Source of the DNA: Variovorax paradoxus | GTDB taxonomy: Bacteria; Pseudomonadota; Gammaproteobacteria; Burkholderiales; Burkholderiaceae_C | Direction: 5' to 3' | DNA length: 64,000 nucleotides | Assembly: GCF_000834655.1 (NCBI RefSeq) | Contig: NZ_JXQQ01000033.1 | Location: forward strand, 62,001 to 126,000 | Shown: positions 28,051 through 36,667 of the stretch, piece by piece | How positions within the stretch are numbered: the stretch's first letter is position 1 | How the letters are laid out: the number at the start of each line of letters is the position of its first letter | Position numbers and translations under genes: made by a program | The notes under the pieces: model-generated | The model's database searches: none | Told to the model about the DNA's origin: nothing | Seen by the model: only the letters and a program-made list of their open reading frames with translations

Positions 28051-29106
28051 ATGAAAGACAGTGTCCTGACCACCACACAAGCCGCTGGGTTGCTTGGCAT
28101 TTCGGTTCGTACCGCTCAGCTCCTGATCGAAGGGGGCGGGCTGCCGTCATGGAAGACGCCCGGTGGGCATCGGCGCGTTCATCGTTCGGATGTCGACGCA
28201 CTGATGGAGCAAGCCCAGGCCGATGTGCGGCATGCCTCGGCAGCAGTCCTCGTGGTGACCACGCAGGAGCGACTCCCGATGTTTCGGCAACTGTTCGCGG
28301 AGATCGGACATATCGCCCCGCAATTTCTTACGGACGTATGGTCTGCGGCCGTTGCCGCAGGCGGTCGCGCGCCCGCAGTGGTTGCGGTCGATCTGGACGG
28401 ATGGAAAGCCCCCGGATTGGCGCTGCTGCAAAACCTGGCGACAGACAGCCGTCTGAAGAACACCGAGTTCGTGGGCGTCGCCCAAGCACACATCGAGTCG
28501 GGAGACTTGCCCCCCCGAGTGCAGCAAGCGTCGCCCGATACGGTGGCGCAGACGATAAGGCAGTTGACCAGCGATCCACCGCGCCTCGTCGACCAAGTCG
28601 TGCAAGGCGATTTCCCATTGGCGCCCAACGAAGGAAGTCGGCTTCAGGCGGTGCGGCGTTCCGGGCTGGTCAATTCGCCAGCGGAGGATCGGTTCGACCG
28701 GATTACCTGGCTTGCAGCCGGCGCATTGAAGGCGCCCATCGCACTGATGACGTTGCTGACTCCGGAGCTGCAGTGGTTCAAGTCTCGCCAAGGCCTGGCG
28801 ATGGCCGAAACGCCCCGCAGTTGGGCGTTCTGCAATCACACCGTTTTGCAGAACGGGATCTTTGAAGTCCGAGACTTGAAAGAGCATCCCAGCTTCGCGC
28901 TGAACCCCGCGGTCGCAAATGCTCCCCACTTCCGCTTCTATGCGGGCGCGCCGGTCTACGACCCTGACGGCTTCGCACTCGGGTCGATCTGCGTCATCGA
29001 CTTTCGCCCGCGAAAGTTGGACGCCAGCCAAAAGCGCACCCTGCTGGAACTCGCTGCAATTGCTTCCGACGAAGTGAAGCTTCGCGAGTTGATGGCCAAG
29101 CCCTAG
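28051..29106 (+). CDS. HTH (excisionase/MerR-type) - receiver-like - GAF regulator
   Basis: 351 residues with three parts. Residues 1-55 are a helix-turn-helix of the excisionase/MerR type (LTTTQAAGLLGISVRTAQLL, WKTPGGHRRVHRSDV). Residues 65-180 look like a degenerate receiver domain with alternating strands (AAVLVVTT, PAVVAVDLDGW, EFVGVAQ) but an incomplete phosphorylation site. Residues 205-350 are a GAF domain (FDRITWLAAGALKAPIALMT, FCNHTVLQNGIFEVRDLKEH, FYAGAPVYDPDGFALGSICV). A DNA-binding sensor of a small ligand is likely. A GC-rich hairpin with CGGCGTACGCCG at 28008-28019 lies just upstream. Confidence 0.8.
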   Translation: MKDSVLTTTQAAGLLGISVRTAQLLIEGGGLPSWKTPGGHRRVHRSDVDALMEQAQADVRHASAAVLVVTTQERLPMFRQLFAEIGHIAPQFLTDVWSAAVAAGGRAPAVVAVDLDGWKAPGLALLQNLATDSRLKNTEFVGVAQAHIESGDLPPRVQQASPDTVAQTIRQLTSDPPRLVDQVVQGDFPLAPNEGSRLQAVRRSGLVNSPAEDRFDRITWLAAGALKAPIALMTLLTPELQWFKSRQGLAMAETPRSWAFCNHTVLQNGIFEVRDLKEHPSFALNPAVANAPHFRFYAGAPVYDPDGFALGSICVIDFRPRKLDASQKRTLLELAAIASDEVKLRELMAKP

Positions 29107-29262
29107 AGAGGCGATCGGGCCTGCAGCCGGCAGGACCATGCGAGCGGCATGCGGACGACGATGCAAAGCATCCAGCCCACTGGCCTGAAGCGCGCCACGC
29201 GTCGTCACGGACATGCAGCGCGCCCCAGTCGACGTTGAAGGTCAGTGCCGCGTCTGACGGGA

Positions 29263-30042
29263 TCACTGGGCTTTGCGCCCGGCTTCCCTGGCCGCACGAT
29301 CGATCACATCGGCGACAGCCTTCGGCTGTGTCATGAAGACTGCGTGGCTTGCCTTGACCTCTTGAACGGTGGCACCGATGCGCTTGGCCATCTTGTGCAG
29401 CATCCGCACATCGAACGCCCGGTCTTCGGTCGCAATCACGGCCCAGCTTGGCTTGGTTCGCCATGCTGCGTGATTGAGCTTGGTCGCGAACACCGACATG
29501 TCGATCGGCACCTGCGAGTCGCGCAGGAACGCCGCGTCCGCATCGCTGGCATCTCCGGCGAAGCCGATCTTGAACTTCTCGCGATTGACGAATCCGAATC
29601 CGTCGGACTGCGTGTCGATCACGAAATCAGGGGCCGTGAATCCGGCGTACTGCTCGCTGGTGGTCTCGCCGGCGTCGGGCGACAGGGCAGAGACATAGAC
29701 AAGACCGACAACCTTCGGATTGGTGCCCGCCTCGGTAATGACCGTGCCACCCCAGGAGTGACCGACGAGGATGGTGGGACCGTCCTGGCGGGCGAGTGCC
29801 CTCTGGGTCGCCGCAACATCGTCCGCCAGGGACGTCAAGGGGTTCTGGACGATGGTGACCTTGTAGCCTCGTCCAATGAGCTCGTCATAGACACCGCGCC
29901 AGCCCGATCCATCGGCAAAGGCGCCATGGACCAGCACGACGTTTTTGGCCTGAGCCGGCTGTGCATGGGCTCCGCCACCGGGGCCCACGATGCTGGCGGT
30001 TGCTACAGCGGCGACGAAAAACTTGCGAATAAGTGAGTTCAC
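29263..30042 (-). CDS. Exported alpha/beta hydrolase
   Basis: 259 residues, signal peptide MNSLIRKFFVAAVATASIV to about AHA, then an EstC/HNL-like esterase fold: oxyanion region VVLVHGAFADGSGW, nucleophile elbow VGHSWGG, and C-terminal ASHAVFMTQP with the catalytic His. Substrate unknown; homologues are general esterases or acyl hydrolases. The GTG start at 30042 has AAAGG nine bases upstream. A cluster of TTCGCAA inverted repeats stands 47-101 bases upstream of the start. Confidence 0.87.
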   Translation of the reverse strand: MNSLIRKFFVAAVATASIVGPGGGAHAQPAQAKNVVLVHGAFADGSGWRGVYDELIGRGYKVTIVQNPLTSLADDVAATQRALARQDGPTILVGHSWGGTVITEAGTNPKVVGLVYVSALSPDAGETTSEQYAGFTAPDFVIDTQSDGFGFVNREKFKIGFAGDASDADAAFLRDSQVPIDMSVFATKLNHAAWRTKPSWAVIATEDRAFDVRMLHKMAKRIGATVQEVKASHAVFMTQPKAVADVIDRAAREAGRKAQ

Positions 30043-30088
30043 TGTGTTGCCTTTGAAGTTGATGGAAAGAGTCGAAATCGTAGAAAAA

Positions 30089-30143
30089 TTCGCAATGAAA
30101 GGGGTTGCGAAAATGGCCTGAGATTCGCAATATCGATTGCGTA
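30089..30143. promoter_or_regulatory. Cluster of TTCGCAA inverted repeats (operator)
   Basis: Four half-sites: TTCGCAA at 30089-30095, its complement TTGCGAA at 30105-30111, TTCGCAA at 30124-30130 and TTGCGTA at 30137-30143. They form two head-to-head pairs about 34 bases apart, upstream of the hydrolase gene. Strong candidate for a dimeric repressor or activator site. Confidence 0.6.
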
Positions 30144-30316
30144 AAACGCGCATCGGCAAAACCTCAGGCTGAATTCTTCTGGATGTACGCAATAAAAGAT
30201 CGAGACGAACGCGTGCCTCGAGGTCGCAGCGGGCCTATGCCCCTCAAGCACTTAGGCGTATGGGGCTAGTCCGCGCCTGCCTTGTGAAGCAGCCTGTGGG
30301 TAATGGGCTTGGCCCG

Positions 30317-31099
30317 TCAAACCGTCGGGACCGTGCCCCCATCGATCACGTGCTCCGAGCCTGAAATCGAGCCTGCCCGTGGCGATGCCAGAAAGACAAT
30401 CAGGTCGGCGACCTCCTGCGGCTTGGCTGGCCGTCCGAGAGGAATCCCGCCAAGCGATTGCATGATGATCTGCTTGCCGCCCTCGTAGTCGGTGCCCGCC
30501 TGGTCGGCGAGGCGCTCGGCCAGCGCCACCGACGCCTCGGTCTCGATCCATCCGGGGGAGACGCGCAGCACCCGCACTCCCTTGGGTGTCACCTCTTTCG
30601 ACAACGCCTTGCTGTAGGTAGACAAGGCAGCCTTGGCGGCCGCATAGGCAGTCGTCGACTCCGGCAGTGGCAACACGCGCTGGATCGAGCTGACATGGAC
30701 GATGACGCCCGAACCCTGCGCGAGCATGGCCGGCAGCAATGCTCGATCGAGCCGGACGGCCGGCATGAGGTTGTGATTGAGTTCGGCGAACCACTGTGCA
30801 TCGTCAAGCGCTGCAAAACCGCCGCCCGGCGCACTGGAGCCGCCGACCACGTTGACCAGGATGTCCACGCCACCCCAGTGTTGGAGCACCGACTGCGCCA
30901 CCTTGTCCGCGCCCTCGGCCGTCGAAAGATCGGCGGCAACATGAATCACGTCTCCGGTCGACCGCGCGGGCGCGGCGCGTGCCGTGGTCATCACGCGCAC
31001 ACCGGCGTCCTGCAGAGCTTGAACGACTGCGGCGCCAACACCCTTGGTCCCGCCCGTGACGAGCGCGCGCAAGCCGGCGATTTGAAGGTCGAAGCTCAT
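30317..31099 (-). CDS. Short-chain dehydrogenase/reductase
   Basis: NAD(P)-dependent oxidoreductase of 260 residues. Cofactor motif VTGGTKGVG (TGX3GXG) near 14-22, DILVNVVGG near 80, catalytic Ser in [13 protein letters not shown] (Tyr/Lys) near 155, and PGWIETEA after it. The ATG overlaps the SnoaL-like gene by four bases, so both are one operon. Divergent LysR gene beyond probably controls the pair. Substrate unknown. Confidence 0.92.
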   Translation of the reverse strand: MSFDLQIAGLRALVTGGTKGVGAAVVQALQDAGVRVMTTARAAPARSTGDVIHVAADLSTAEGADKVAQSVLQHWGGVDILVNVVGGSSAPGGGFAALDDAQWFAELNHNLMPAVRLDRALLPAMLAQGSGVIVHVSSIQRVLPLPESTTAYAAAKAALSTYSKALSKEVTPKGVRVLRVSPGWIETEASVALAERLADQAGTDYEGGKQIIMQSLGGIPLGRPAKPQEVADLIVFLASPRAGSISGSEHVIDGGTVPTV

Positions 31100-31425
31100 G
31101 CTGTGATCTCCAGCGATGCGATCAGTCCCCGTTGGAGGCGAAAGCGATATTGAAGAACCACGGGGCTGCCGGGAAAGTCGCCTGTCACCCGCGCTCGAAC
31201 AAGCTGAGCGCCTTGCTCCTGCTCCAGGACAAGCGGTTCGGTCGTGAAGGTGTATTTGGCCGATGCGGCCGCCTTCCACGCCTTGATTTCTTCCGGGCCG
31301 GTGTAGGCATGGCCTTCATCCTTGACGACGGCTTGCGCGGTGAAGCAGCGCGCAAGCGCTTCGGGAGTTTGTTGCTCAGCCGCGTAGTAGGCGGCAATCG
31401 GTTCGGGAAGGTTCAGCTGGTGCAT
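31096..31425 (-). CDS. SnoaL-like / NTF2-fold protein
   Basis: 109 residues with the short NTF2-like pattern: [20 protein letters not shown] at the start, [18 protein letters not shown], and a beta-rich end with [19 protein letters not shown]. Such proteins are small isomerases, hydrolases or ligand binders. It is the first gene of a two-gene operon with the SDR and faces the LysR gene. No catalytic residue assignment is attempted. Confidence 0.85.
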   Translation of the reverse strand: MHQLNLPEPIAAYYAAEQQTPEALARCFTAQAVVKDEGHAYTGPEEIKAWKAAASAKYTFTTEPLVLEQEQGAQLVRARVTGDFPGSPVVLQYRFRLQRGLIASLEITA

Positions 31426-31470
31426 GGAGACGACTCCTTGGTGATGAAGTCCTCAGAATGCGCCTGCGGG

Positions 31471-31500
31471 ATCAATTAGAGAATCTCCTAGAATCTTCAT
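31471..31500. promoter_or_regulatory. LysR-type operator/promoter region
   Basis: In the 99-base gap between the SnoaL-like and LysR genes, GAATCT occurs at 31481-31486 and again at 31491-31496, exactly one helical turn apart, in an AT-rich stretch. TAGAAT at 31489-31494 could be a -10 box. Likely binding region of the neighbouring LysR protein. Confidence 0.45.
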
Positions 31501-31524
31501 GAGTTATGAAGTAGGAAATACATA

Positions 31525-32427
31525 ATGCGCGGGTCCGATTTCGCCGAGTTGAAGGCCTTTTCCGCCGTGGTCGAGCGAGCAAGCTTTGCGCGAGCCGCCG
31601 AGCATCTGGGGCTTTCGCCTTCCGCTCTGAGCCAGACAATCCGGCAACTCGAGGCGAGATTGGGAACGAGACTCCTGAACCGCACCACGCGCAGCGTGGC
31701 GCCTACCGCCACGGGGACACAGCTTCATGAGCGCATCGCTCCACTGTTCCGCGAAATGGCCGAGGCGGTGGACGAAGCAAGTGCGACCGGCGGTCATACG
31801 CGCGGCGCGCTGCGCATCAACACCTTGGGAATGGCCGCGCGCCAGGTCATCGCGCCCCGGCTGGGGCGGTTTCATCGTGCGCACCCCGAGGTGGTGCTCG
31901 ACATCGTCGTGGACGATGCACTCAGCGACATCGTCGGTGGCCGCTTCGATGCCGGTATCCGCGTGGGAGGCCGACTGGAGAAGGACATGATCGCGGTGCG
32001 CTTGACGCCAGACGTGAAGATGATTGCGGTGGCGTCTCAAGACTACCTGGCACATCGCGGCACGCCACGCACGCCGGTGGACCTGCACGACCACGCCTGC
32101 ATCAACTGGCGACTCCAGGCCGACGGACGCGCTTACCGCTGGGAGTTCCAGAAAAAGGGAGAGCGGATCGAGGTGCCGGTCGAAGGACCGCTGGTCACCA
32201 ACAATTCCGACATCGGGGTGGCTGCGGCGCTGCAGGGATTGGGCATTGCGTATGCGTTCGAGCGCACAAGCGTGGATGAGCATCTTGCCCAAGGCCAGCT
32301 GGTGCAGGTGCTCGCCGATTGGTCGATCACGCGCCCGGGATTGTTTCTCTATCACCCCAGCAGACGCCACATGCCCCCGGCGTTGCGAGCTTTCATCGAC
32401 TGCATGCTGGACAAGCCTCGACCGTAG
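31525..32427 (+). CDS. LysR family transcriptional regulator
   Basis: 300 residues. N-terminal winged helix with DFAELKAFSAVVERASFARA and LGLSPSALSQTIRQLEARLG, followed by the effector-binding domain to the end, including DAGIRVGGRLEKDMI. The ATG lies 24 bases after the paired GAATCT sites. Divergent from the SnoaL-SDR operon, its probable target. A perfect eight-base inverted repeat (32416-32423 with 32427-32434, three-base loop) overlaps its stop codon; without a T-run its role as terminator is doubtful. Confidence 0.93.
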   Translation: MRGSDFAELKAFSAVVERASFARAAEHLGLSPSALSQTIRQLEARLGTRLLNRTTRSVAPTATGTQLHERIAPLFREMAEAVDEASATGGHTRGALRINTLGMAARQVIAPRLGRFHRAHPEVVLDIVVDDALSDIVGGRFDAGIRVGGRLEKDMIAVRLTPDVKMIAVASQDYLAHRGTPRTPVDLHDHACINWRLQADGRAYRWEFQKKGERIEVPVEGPLVTNNSDIGVAAALQGLGIAYAFERTSVDEHLAQGQLVQVLADWSITRPGLFLYHPSRRHMPPALRAFIDCMLDKPRP

Positions 32428-32572
32428 GTCGAGGAGCGTGCAAGCGGCCGCCGATTCGCTGCATCGACCGCTCAGCTCAGCGTCCGCCTGTCCGTCCCCC
32501 GCTGCTCGCGCACGCTCTATCGTGCGCGCGGCCAAACAGGAACACGTGCGACGTCGTGCGTTGGTGTTGAAC

Positions 32573-33973
32573 TTATCCTGCGCTTTCGGAAGCCCAGCAG
32601 AACCTGGCCGTGAAGTTGCGCAAGAGCTTGGGCTCATAGGTGAAGTCCATCCCCCGGATGGCGTGCGCGCGTCTGGCCACCGCCGCGAGGGCATCCGCAA
32701 CGTAGTCCATGTGGTCGTTGGTGTAGACCCTTCGCGGTATCGTCAGCCGCATCGACTCCAGTGGCGCTTTCTCTTGCTTGCCGGTCAGCGGATCGCGCCC
32801 TAGCAGCAGCGACCCGATCTCGACGGCTCGCACGCCGGACTCGATGTAGAGCTCGCAGGCCAGTGCATGCGCGGGAAACTGCGCGGGGGGAATGTGCGGC
32901 AGCAACGCTGCGGCATCCACGAACACCGCATGCCCCCCGGTGGGATATTGAATCGGGATGTTCTCGGCACGAAGGCGTTCGCCCAGGTAGGCGACCTGCC
33001 CGATGCGGTAGTTCAGGTAATCCGGGTCCATCGCTTCTTCGAGCCCCACGGCCAACGCCTCCATGTCCCGGCCCGCCAGGCCGCCGTAGGTGATGAAGCC
33101 TTCGCTGACGACGCAGCGCTCCTGCACGGCACGGAAGAGATCCTGGTCGTCACGGAAAGCGCAGAACCCGCCGATGTTGACCAGCCCGTCTTTCTTGGAC
33201 GACATGACGGCAATGTCGGCGCAGGCCATCATCTCTCGCACGATCTGCGCAATGCTGTGCTGGGCGTACGCCGCCTCGCGTTCGCGAATGAACCATGCGT
33301 TCTCAGCGAAACGGGTCGCGTCTATCACCACCGGAATGCCCGCCTGCCGCGCCATCTGCGATGCGGCCCGCAGGTTGGCCAGCGCCACCGGCTGGCCGCC
33401 GGTGGTGTTGCACGTCACCGTGGCCACGATGGCCGCGACATTGGCAGCGCCTTCCGTCTCGATGAGCCGGGCCAGTTCGAGCAGATCGAAGTTGCCCTTC
33501 CAGTCGTGGTACTCCCTGGTGTCGAGCGCCTCCTTGTTGAGTGCGTTCAGGGCGCGCGCGCCGGCCAGTTCGATGTGCACCTTGGTGGTGTCGAAATGGA
33601 AGTTCGACAGGAACACCGGCTGTTCGGAGCCGCGGCGCTTGACCAGCTCGGGGTACAGCATCTGCTCGGCGCCGCGCCCCTGGTGAGCGGGCACCAGGTA
33701 CGGGTAGCCGAACACCTTGTCGACGGTATCGACCAGCCGGTAGTAACTGCGGCTGCCCGCATAGGCCTCGTCCGCGGCCATCATCGCGCTCCATTGGCGA
33801 TCGCTCATGGCGCCGCTGCCGCTGTCGGTCAGCAGGTCGATGTAGACGTCGTCGCTGCGCAGCAGGAAGGGGTTGAGCCCTGCGTGGCGCAGCGCCTTCT
33901 CGCGGTGCTCTCGCGTCGTCATCGCGATGCGTTCGATGGTCTTGATGCGAAATGGCTCGGGTATGCGTTTCAT
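32573..33973 (-). CDS. tnaA: Tryptophanase-like PLP lyase
   Basis: 466 residues of the tryptophanase/tyrosine phenol-lyase family, releasing indole (or phenol), pyruvate and ammonia. PLP lysine lies in [29 protein letters not shown] and [11 protein letters not shown] are conserved. Substrate-site residues follow tryptophanase: Asp in HFDTTK (E. coli Asp137) and Val/Ile in RAVEIGS (Val394/Ile396), not the Thr and Arg of tyrosine phenol-lyase. But E. coli His463 is Asn here (LLRNFTARF; Phe in tyrosine phenol-lyase), so specificity may differ. ATG 33973 matches the family start. No tnaC leader peptide or permease is seen; the divergent Lrp-type gene probably controls it. Confidence 0.88.
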   Translation of the reverse strand: MKRIPEPFRIKTIERIAMTTREHREKALRHAGLNPFLLRSDDVYIDLLTDSGSGAMSDRQWSAMMAADEAYAGSRSYYRLVDTVDKVFGYPYLVPAHQGRGAEQMLYPELVKRRGSEQPVFLSNFHFDTTKVHIELAGARALNALNKEALDTREYHDWKGNFDLLELARLIETEGAANVAAIVATVTCNTTGGQPVALANLRAASQMARQAGIPVVIDATRFAENAWFIREREAAYAQHSIAQIVREMMACADIAVMSSKKDGLVNIGGFCAFRDDQDLFRAVQERCVVSEGFITYGGLAGRDMEALAVGLEEAMDPDYLNYRIGQVAYLGERLRAENIPIQYPTGGHAVFVDAAALLPHIPPAQFPAHALACELYIESGVRAVEIGSLLLGRDPLTGKQEKAPLESMRLTIPRRVYTNDHMDYVADALAAVARRAHAIRGMDFTYEPKLLRNFTARFCWASESAG

Positions 33974-34045
33974 GATCGTTGGTTCCACACAGGATGAGGA
34001 TTGCACGGAAGCACATTGCGCTGATTGACTACGCAACGCGCTTTT

Positions 34046-34118
34046 GTTGTGAACAACGATCAATTGTTCTTTCAAGCGAGAGAGATGAGATTTCTTATCA
34101 GCCTCCTCTCGTTTGAAA
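34046..34118. promoter_or_regulatory. Palindromes in the tnaA-lrp intergenic region
   Basis: The 194-base gap is AT-rich. It holds GTTGT-GA-ACAAC at 34046-34057 and a 13-base inverted repeat, TTTCAAGCGAGAG at 34070-34082 with CTCTCGTTTGAAA at 34106-34118 (one mismatch). Spacing of about 36 bases between repeat starts fits multimeric Lrp-type binding. Confidence 0.55.
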
Positions 34119-34167
34119 AAAGAGGAAAGGTTGTATGGATTGATGCTTATGTGAGAAGCTATTGCAT

Positions 34168-34638
34168 ATGATCAAACTCGATCGAATCGATGTTCGCATC
34201 CTTGCCCTTCTTCAAGAGAACGGCCGCATGTCCAACCTGGAGCTGGCCGAGGCGATAGGACTGTCTCCGGCGCAGTGCAGCCGGCGCCACCATCGCCTGG
34301 AGGAGGGCGGGGTGATCGCCCGGTACGAAGCGCGCCTGCGGCCCGCCGCGCTGGGCCTGCAGGTGACGGCTTTCGTGCACATCGGCATGGAGCGGGGCCA
34401 CATGCGCGATCTCAAGCTGTTCCGGCAAACGCTTGCCGGCATGCCCGAGGTGCTCGAATGCCATTCGGTCACCGGCGACGTCGACTACGTTCTGAAGGTC
34501 ATCGCCCGGGACCTGGAGGGACTCAACGTCTTTCTCACCGAGCGGCTCGTGGCACTGCCTGGCGTCAACTTCGTCAAGTCCAGCGTGTGCCTGGAAGAGA
34601 TCAAGCCGCGCTCGGGGTTGCCCTTGTCCGAGCAGTGA
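34168..34638 (+). CDS. Lrp/AsnC family transcriptional regulator
   Basis: 156 residues: N-terminal HTH ([39 protein letters not shown]) and C-terminal RAM ligand-binding domain ([20 protein letters not shown]). GAGAAG lies about ten bases before ATG 34168; a TTG two codons earlier is less likely. Divergent from the tryptophanase gene, so it is likely to sense an amino acid, perhaps tryptophan, and control that gene. Its 3' end converges with the histidine kinase gene, 35 bases away. Confidence 0.93.
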   Translation: MIKLDRIDVRILALLQENGRMSNLELAEAIGLSPAQCSRRHHRLEEGGVIARYEARLRPAALGLQVTAFVHIGMERGHMRDLKLFRQTLAGMPEVLECHSVTGDVDYVLKVIARDLEGLNVFLTERLVALPGVNFVKSSVCLEEIKPRSGLPLSEQ

Positions 34639-34673
34639 TCTGAAACAGCGTGCGGCGCAGCAATGGCGCTGGC

Positions 34674-36665
34674 TCAGACGCCGGGTCGCTTGCGACCGCT
34701 GATCAACGTGAGCAACGCATGCGGCTGCAGCGGCTTGCCCAGGTGCGCGTCGAAGCCGGCTTCGGTCGCCTTGGCGTGATCCTGCGGCCGGGTGAACGCC
34801 GTGTGAGCCACCGAGAACAGCCGCGGCCTGCCGAGCGCATGCTCGCGTTGGCGCACTTCCCGGATCAGGTCGTAGCCGTCGCGTCCCGGCAGCCCGATGT
34901 CGCTGAGCAGCACGTCGGGCCATTTCTGGTCGAGCAACTGCATGGCGCTTTCGCAGTCCGTGCCCAAGCGCACGGTAGCGCCCGCGTCCGTCAGCACGAC
35001 GGTCATGATTTCGCTGGCATCGGCGTTGTCTTCCACCACGAGCACATCGAGGCCGGCGAGCAGGCGGTCGTTGATCACCGCCGGGCGTGCATCGAGGGCG
35101 TCCAGCAGCACGATCGGCGCATCGTCCGAAGGCACGACCCCCAGCGTCACGCGCAGCGTGGTGCCGAGCCCTTCGCCCTCGCTGTGCGCCCAGACGTCGC
35201 CGCCGTGAAGTTCGGCCAGGTTCTTGACGATCGAGAGTCCGAGGCCAAGCCCGCCGTGGAAGCGGTTGTCCGGCGAGTCGTTCTGCGAGAAGCGGTCGAA
35301 AAGGTGCAGCAGAAAATCCTGGCTGATGCCGCGCCCGAAGTCCTGCACCGAAAGGTCCAGCAGATCGCCCTCGCGATGCAGGTGGATGAGGATGCGCCCG
35401 TCCTCGTGGGAGAACTTGATCGCGTTCGACAGCAGATTCCAGACGATCTGCTGGAAGCGGGTGGCGTCGAGCCAGGCGGGCGGGTCGGCAGGTCCCGCCT
35501 CGAACACGATGTCCAGCCGCTTGGCAGCGGCCGGCGCGGCCAGCGCCTCGATGGCCGAGACCACCAGGCCGCGCGGCTCGATCCACTCGCGGTGCAGCCG
35601 CAGCTTGCCCGAGCTGATGCGCGAGACGTCCAGGATGTCGGCGATCAACCGCGTTTGCGCCTTGACGCTGCGGTCGATGGCTTCGAGTCCCTTTTCCATC
35701 TGCTCCGGCGTGCGCTTGCCCACCTTCAGCAGATGCACCCATCCGCCGATCGCGTTGAGCGGGTTGCGCAGTTCGTGCGAAAGCACGGCGACGAAATCGT
35801 CCTTCGTGCGGCTCAGGCGCTCGGCCGCGACGCGCGCGGCCTGCTCGCGCTCGAGCACTTCGCGGCGGCGCGTTTCGAGTTCGAAGCGCTCGGACACGTC
35901 CAGTGCGATGCCCACGCGCAAGCCTGGCTCGATGGGGGCAGACATCGTCCATTCGAGCCGGATCCAGGAGGCGTCTTGCCGAAGCAGCGGGAATTCGCCT
36001 TTCCACGGTGCCCCCAGGGCGGGCGTGAGCGAGGCGCCGCCCGTGTGGGCCTCGACGAAGGCTGTCCATTCGTCGGGTGCGAAGGCGCTGACAGGCTGGC
36101 CGATCAACGCGTCGCGCGACTGCCCCAGCATCCCGACCATCGCGGGATTCACGTCGGCGAACCGGCCGTCGGCGTCGATCAGCGCCATGCCTGTGGGCGC
36201 ATGGTCGTAGATGGCACGAAATCGCGCTTCGCTGCTTCGCTGCTTTTCCTCGGCCATGCGCGCGCGGATCAGCGCTTGCAAGGTCGCGACGAGAACCGGG
36301 GGTTCCACAGGATGCACCAAGTAGGCGTCGGCACCCGCGTTGAGGCCCGCCACCTTGTCCTCGTTGCGAACGAACGTGGCCGATAGATGCACCACCGGCA
36401 GCGTTGCGGTCGAAGGCTTGACGCGCAGTTCGCGGCACACCTCGAAACCGCTGAAGTCGGGCAGGTGCACGTCGAGCACCACGGCCGAAATCTGATGCGT
36501 GGCGAGCATGAGCGCTTCGCCGCCGGTACTCGCCTGGCGCGTCTGAAAACCGGCGGCGCGGATCACGCGCTCGGTGGCGTAGCGCGTGGTGGGGTTGTCG
36601 TCCACCACAAGCACTGTGTGGCGCGATCGGTCGATCGTGGTGTTTATCAGCGGCTCGGGCGACAT
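34674..36665 (-). CDS. Hybrid histidine kinase (REC-PAS-HK-REC)
   Basis: 663 residues: an N-terminal receiver (VLVVDDNPTTRYATE, phosphoacceptor Asp in VVLDVHLPD), a PAS domain about 145-265 (ARFRAIYDHAPTGMALIDAD), dimerisation domain with phospho-His in VLSHELRNPLNAIG, catalytic ATPase with NLLSNAIKFS, DFGRGIS and GLGLGLSIVKN, and a C-terminal receiver (VLVVEDNADASE, LLSDIGLPG). No membrane segment. Last gene of the stressosome operon, two bases after the preceding kinase gene. It can relay phosphate within itself; no separate response regulator is adjacent. Confidence 0.92.
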   Translation of the reverse strand: MSPEPLINTTIDRSRHTVLVVDDNPTTRYATERVIRAAGFQTRQASTGGEALMLATHQISAVVLDVHLPDFSGFEVCRELRVKPSTATLPVVHLSATFVRNEDKVAGLNAGADAYLVHPVEPPVLVATLQALIRARMAEEKQRSSEARFRAIYDHAPTGMALIDADGRFADVNPAMVGMLGQSRDALIGQPVSAFAPDEWTAFVEAHTGGASLTPALGAPWKGEFPLLRQDASWIRLEWTMSAPIEPGLRVGIALDVSERFELETRRREVLEREQAARVAAERLSRTKDDFVAVLSHELRNPLNAIGGWVHLLKVGKRTPEQMEKGLEAIDRSVKAQTRLIADILDVSRISSGKLRLHREWIEPRGLVVSAIEALAAPAAAKRLDIVFEAGPADPPAWLDATRFQQIVWNLLSNAIKFSHEDGRILIHLHREGDLLDLSVQDFGRGISQDFLLHLFDRFSQNDSPDNRFHGGLGLGLSIVKNLAELHGGDVWAHSEGEGLGTTLRVTLGVVPSDDAPIVLLDALDARPAVINDRLLAGLDVLVVEDNADASEIMTVVLTDAGATVRLGTDCESAMQLLDQKWPDVLLSDIGLPGRDGYDLIREVRQREHALGRPRLFSVAHTAFTRPQDHAKATEAGFDAHLGKPLQPHALLTLISGRKRPGV

Positions 36666-36667
36666 GG

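Noticed and set aside
32416-32434. Terminator after the LysR gene
   Set aside because: A perfect hairpin is present but it overlaps the stop codon and lacks a T-run.
32573-33973. Tyrosine phenol-lyase
   Set aside because: The Thr and Arg that define tyrosine phenol-lyase are replaced by Asp and Ile as in tryptophanase.
25102-34638. Genomic island inserted at tRNA-Lys
   Set aside because: Genes after the tRNA look accessory, but no integrase and no repeated copy of the tRNA 3' end was found within the window.
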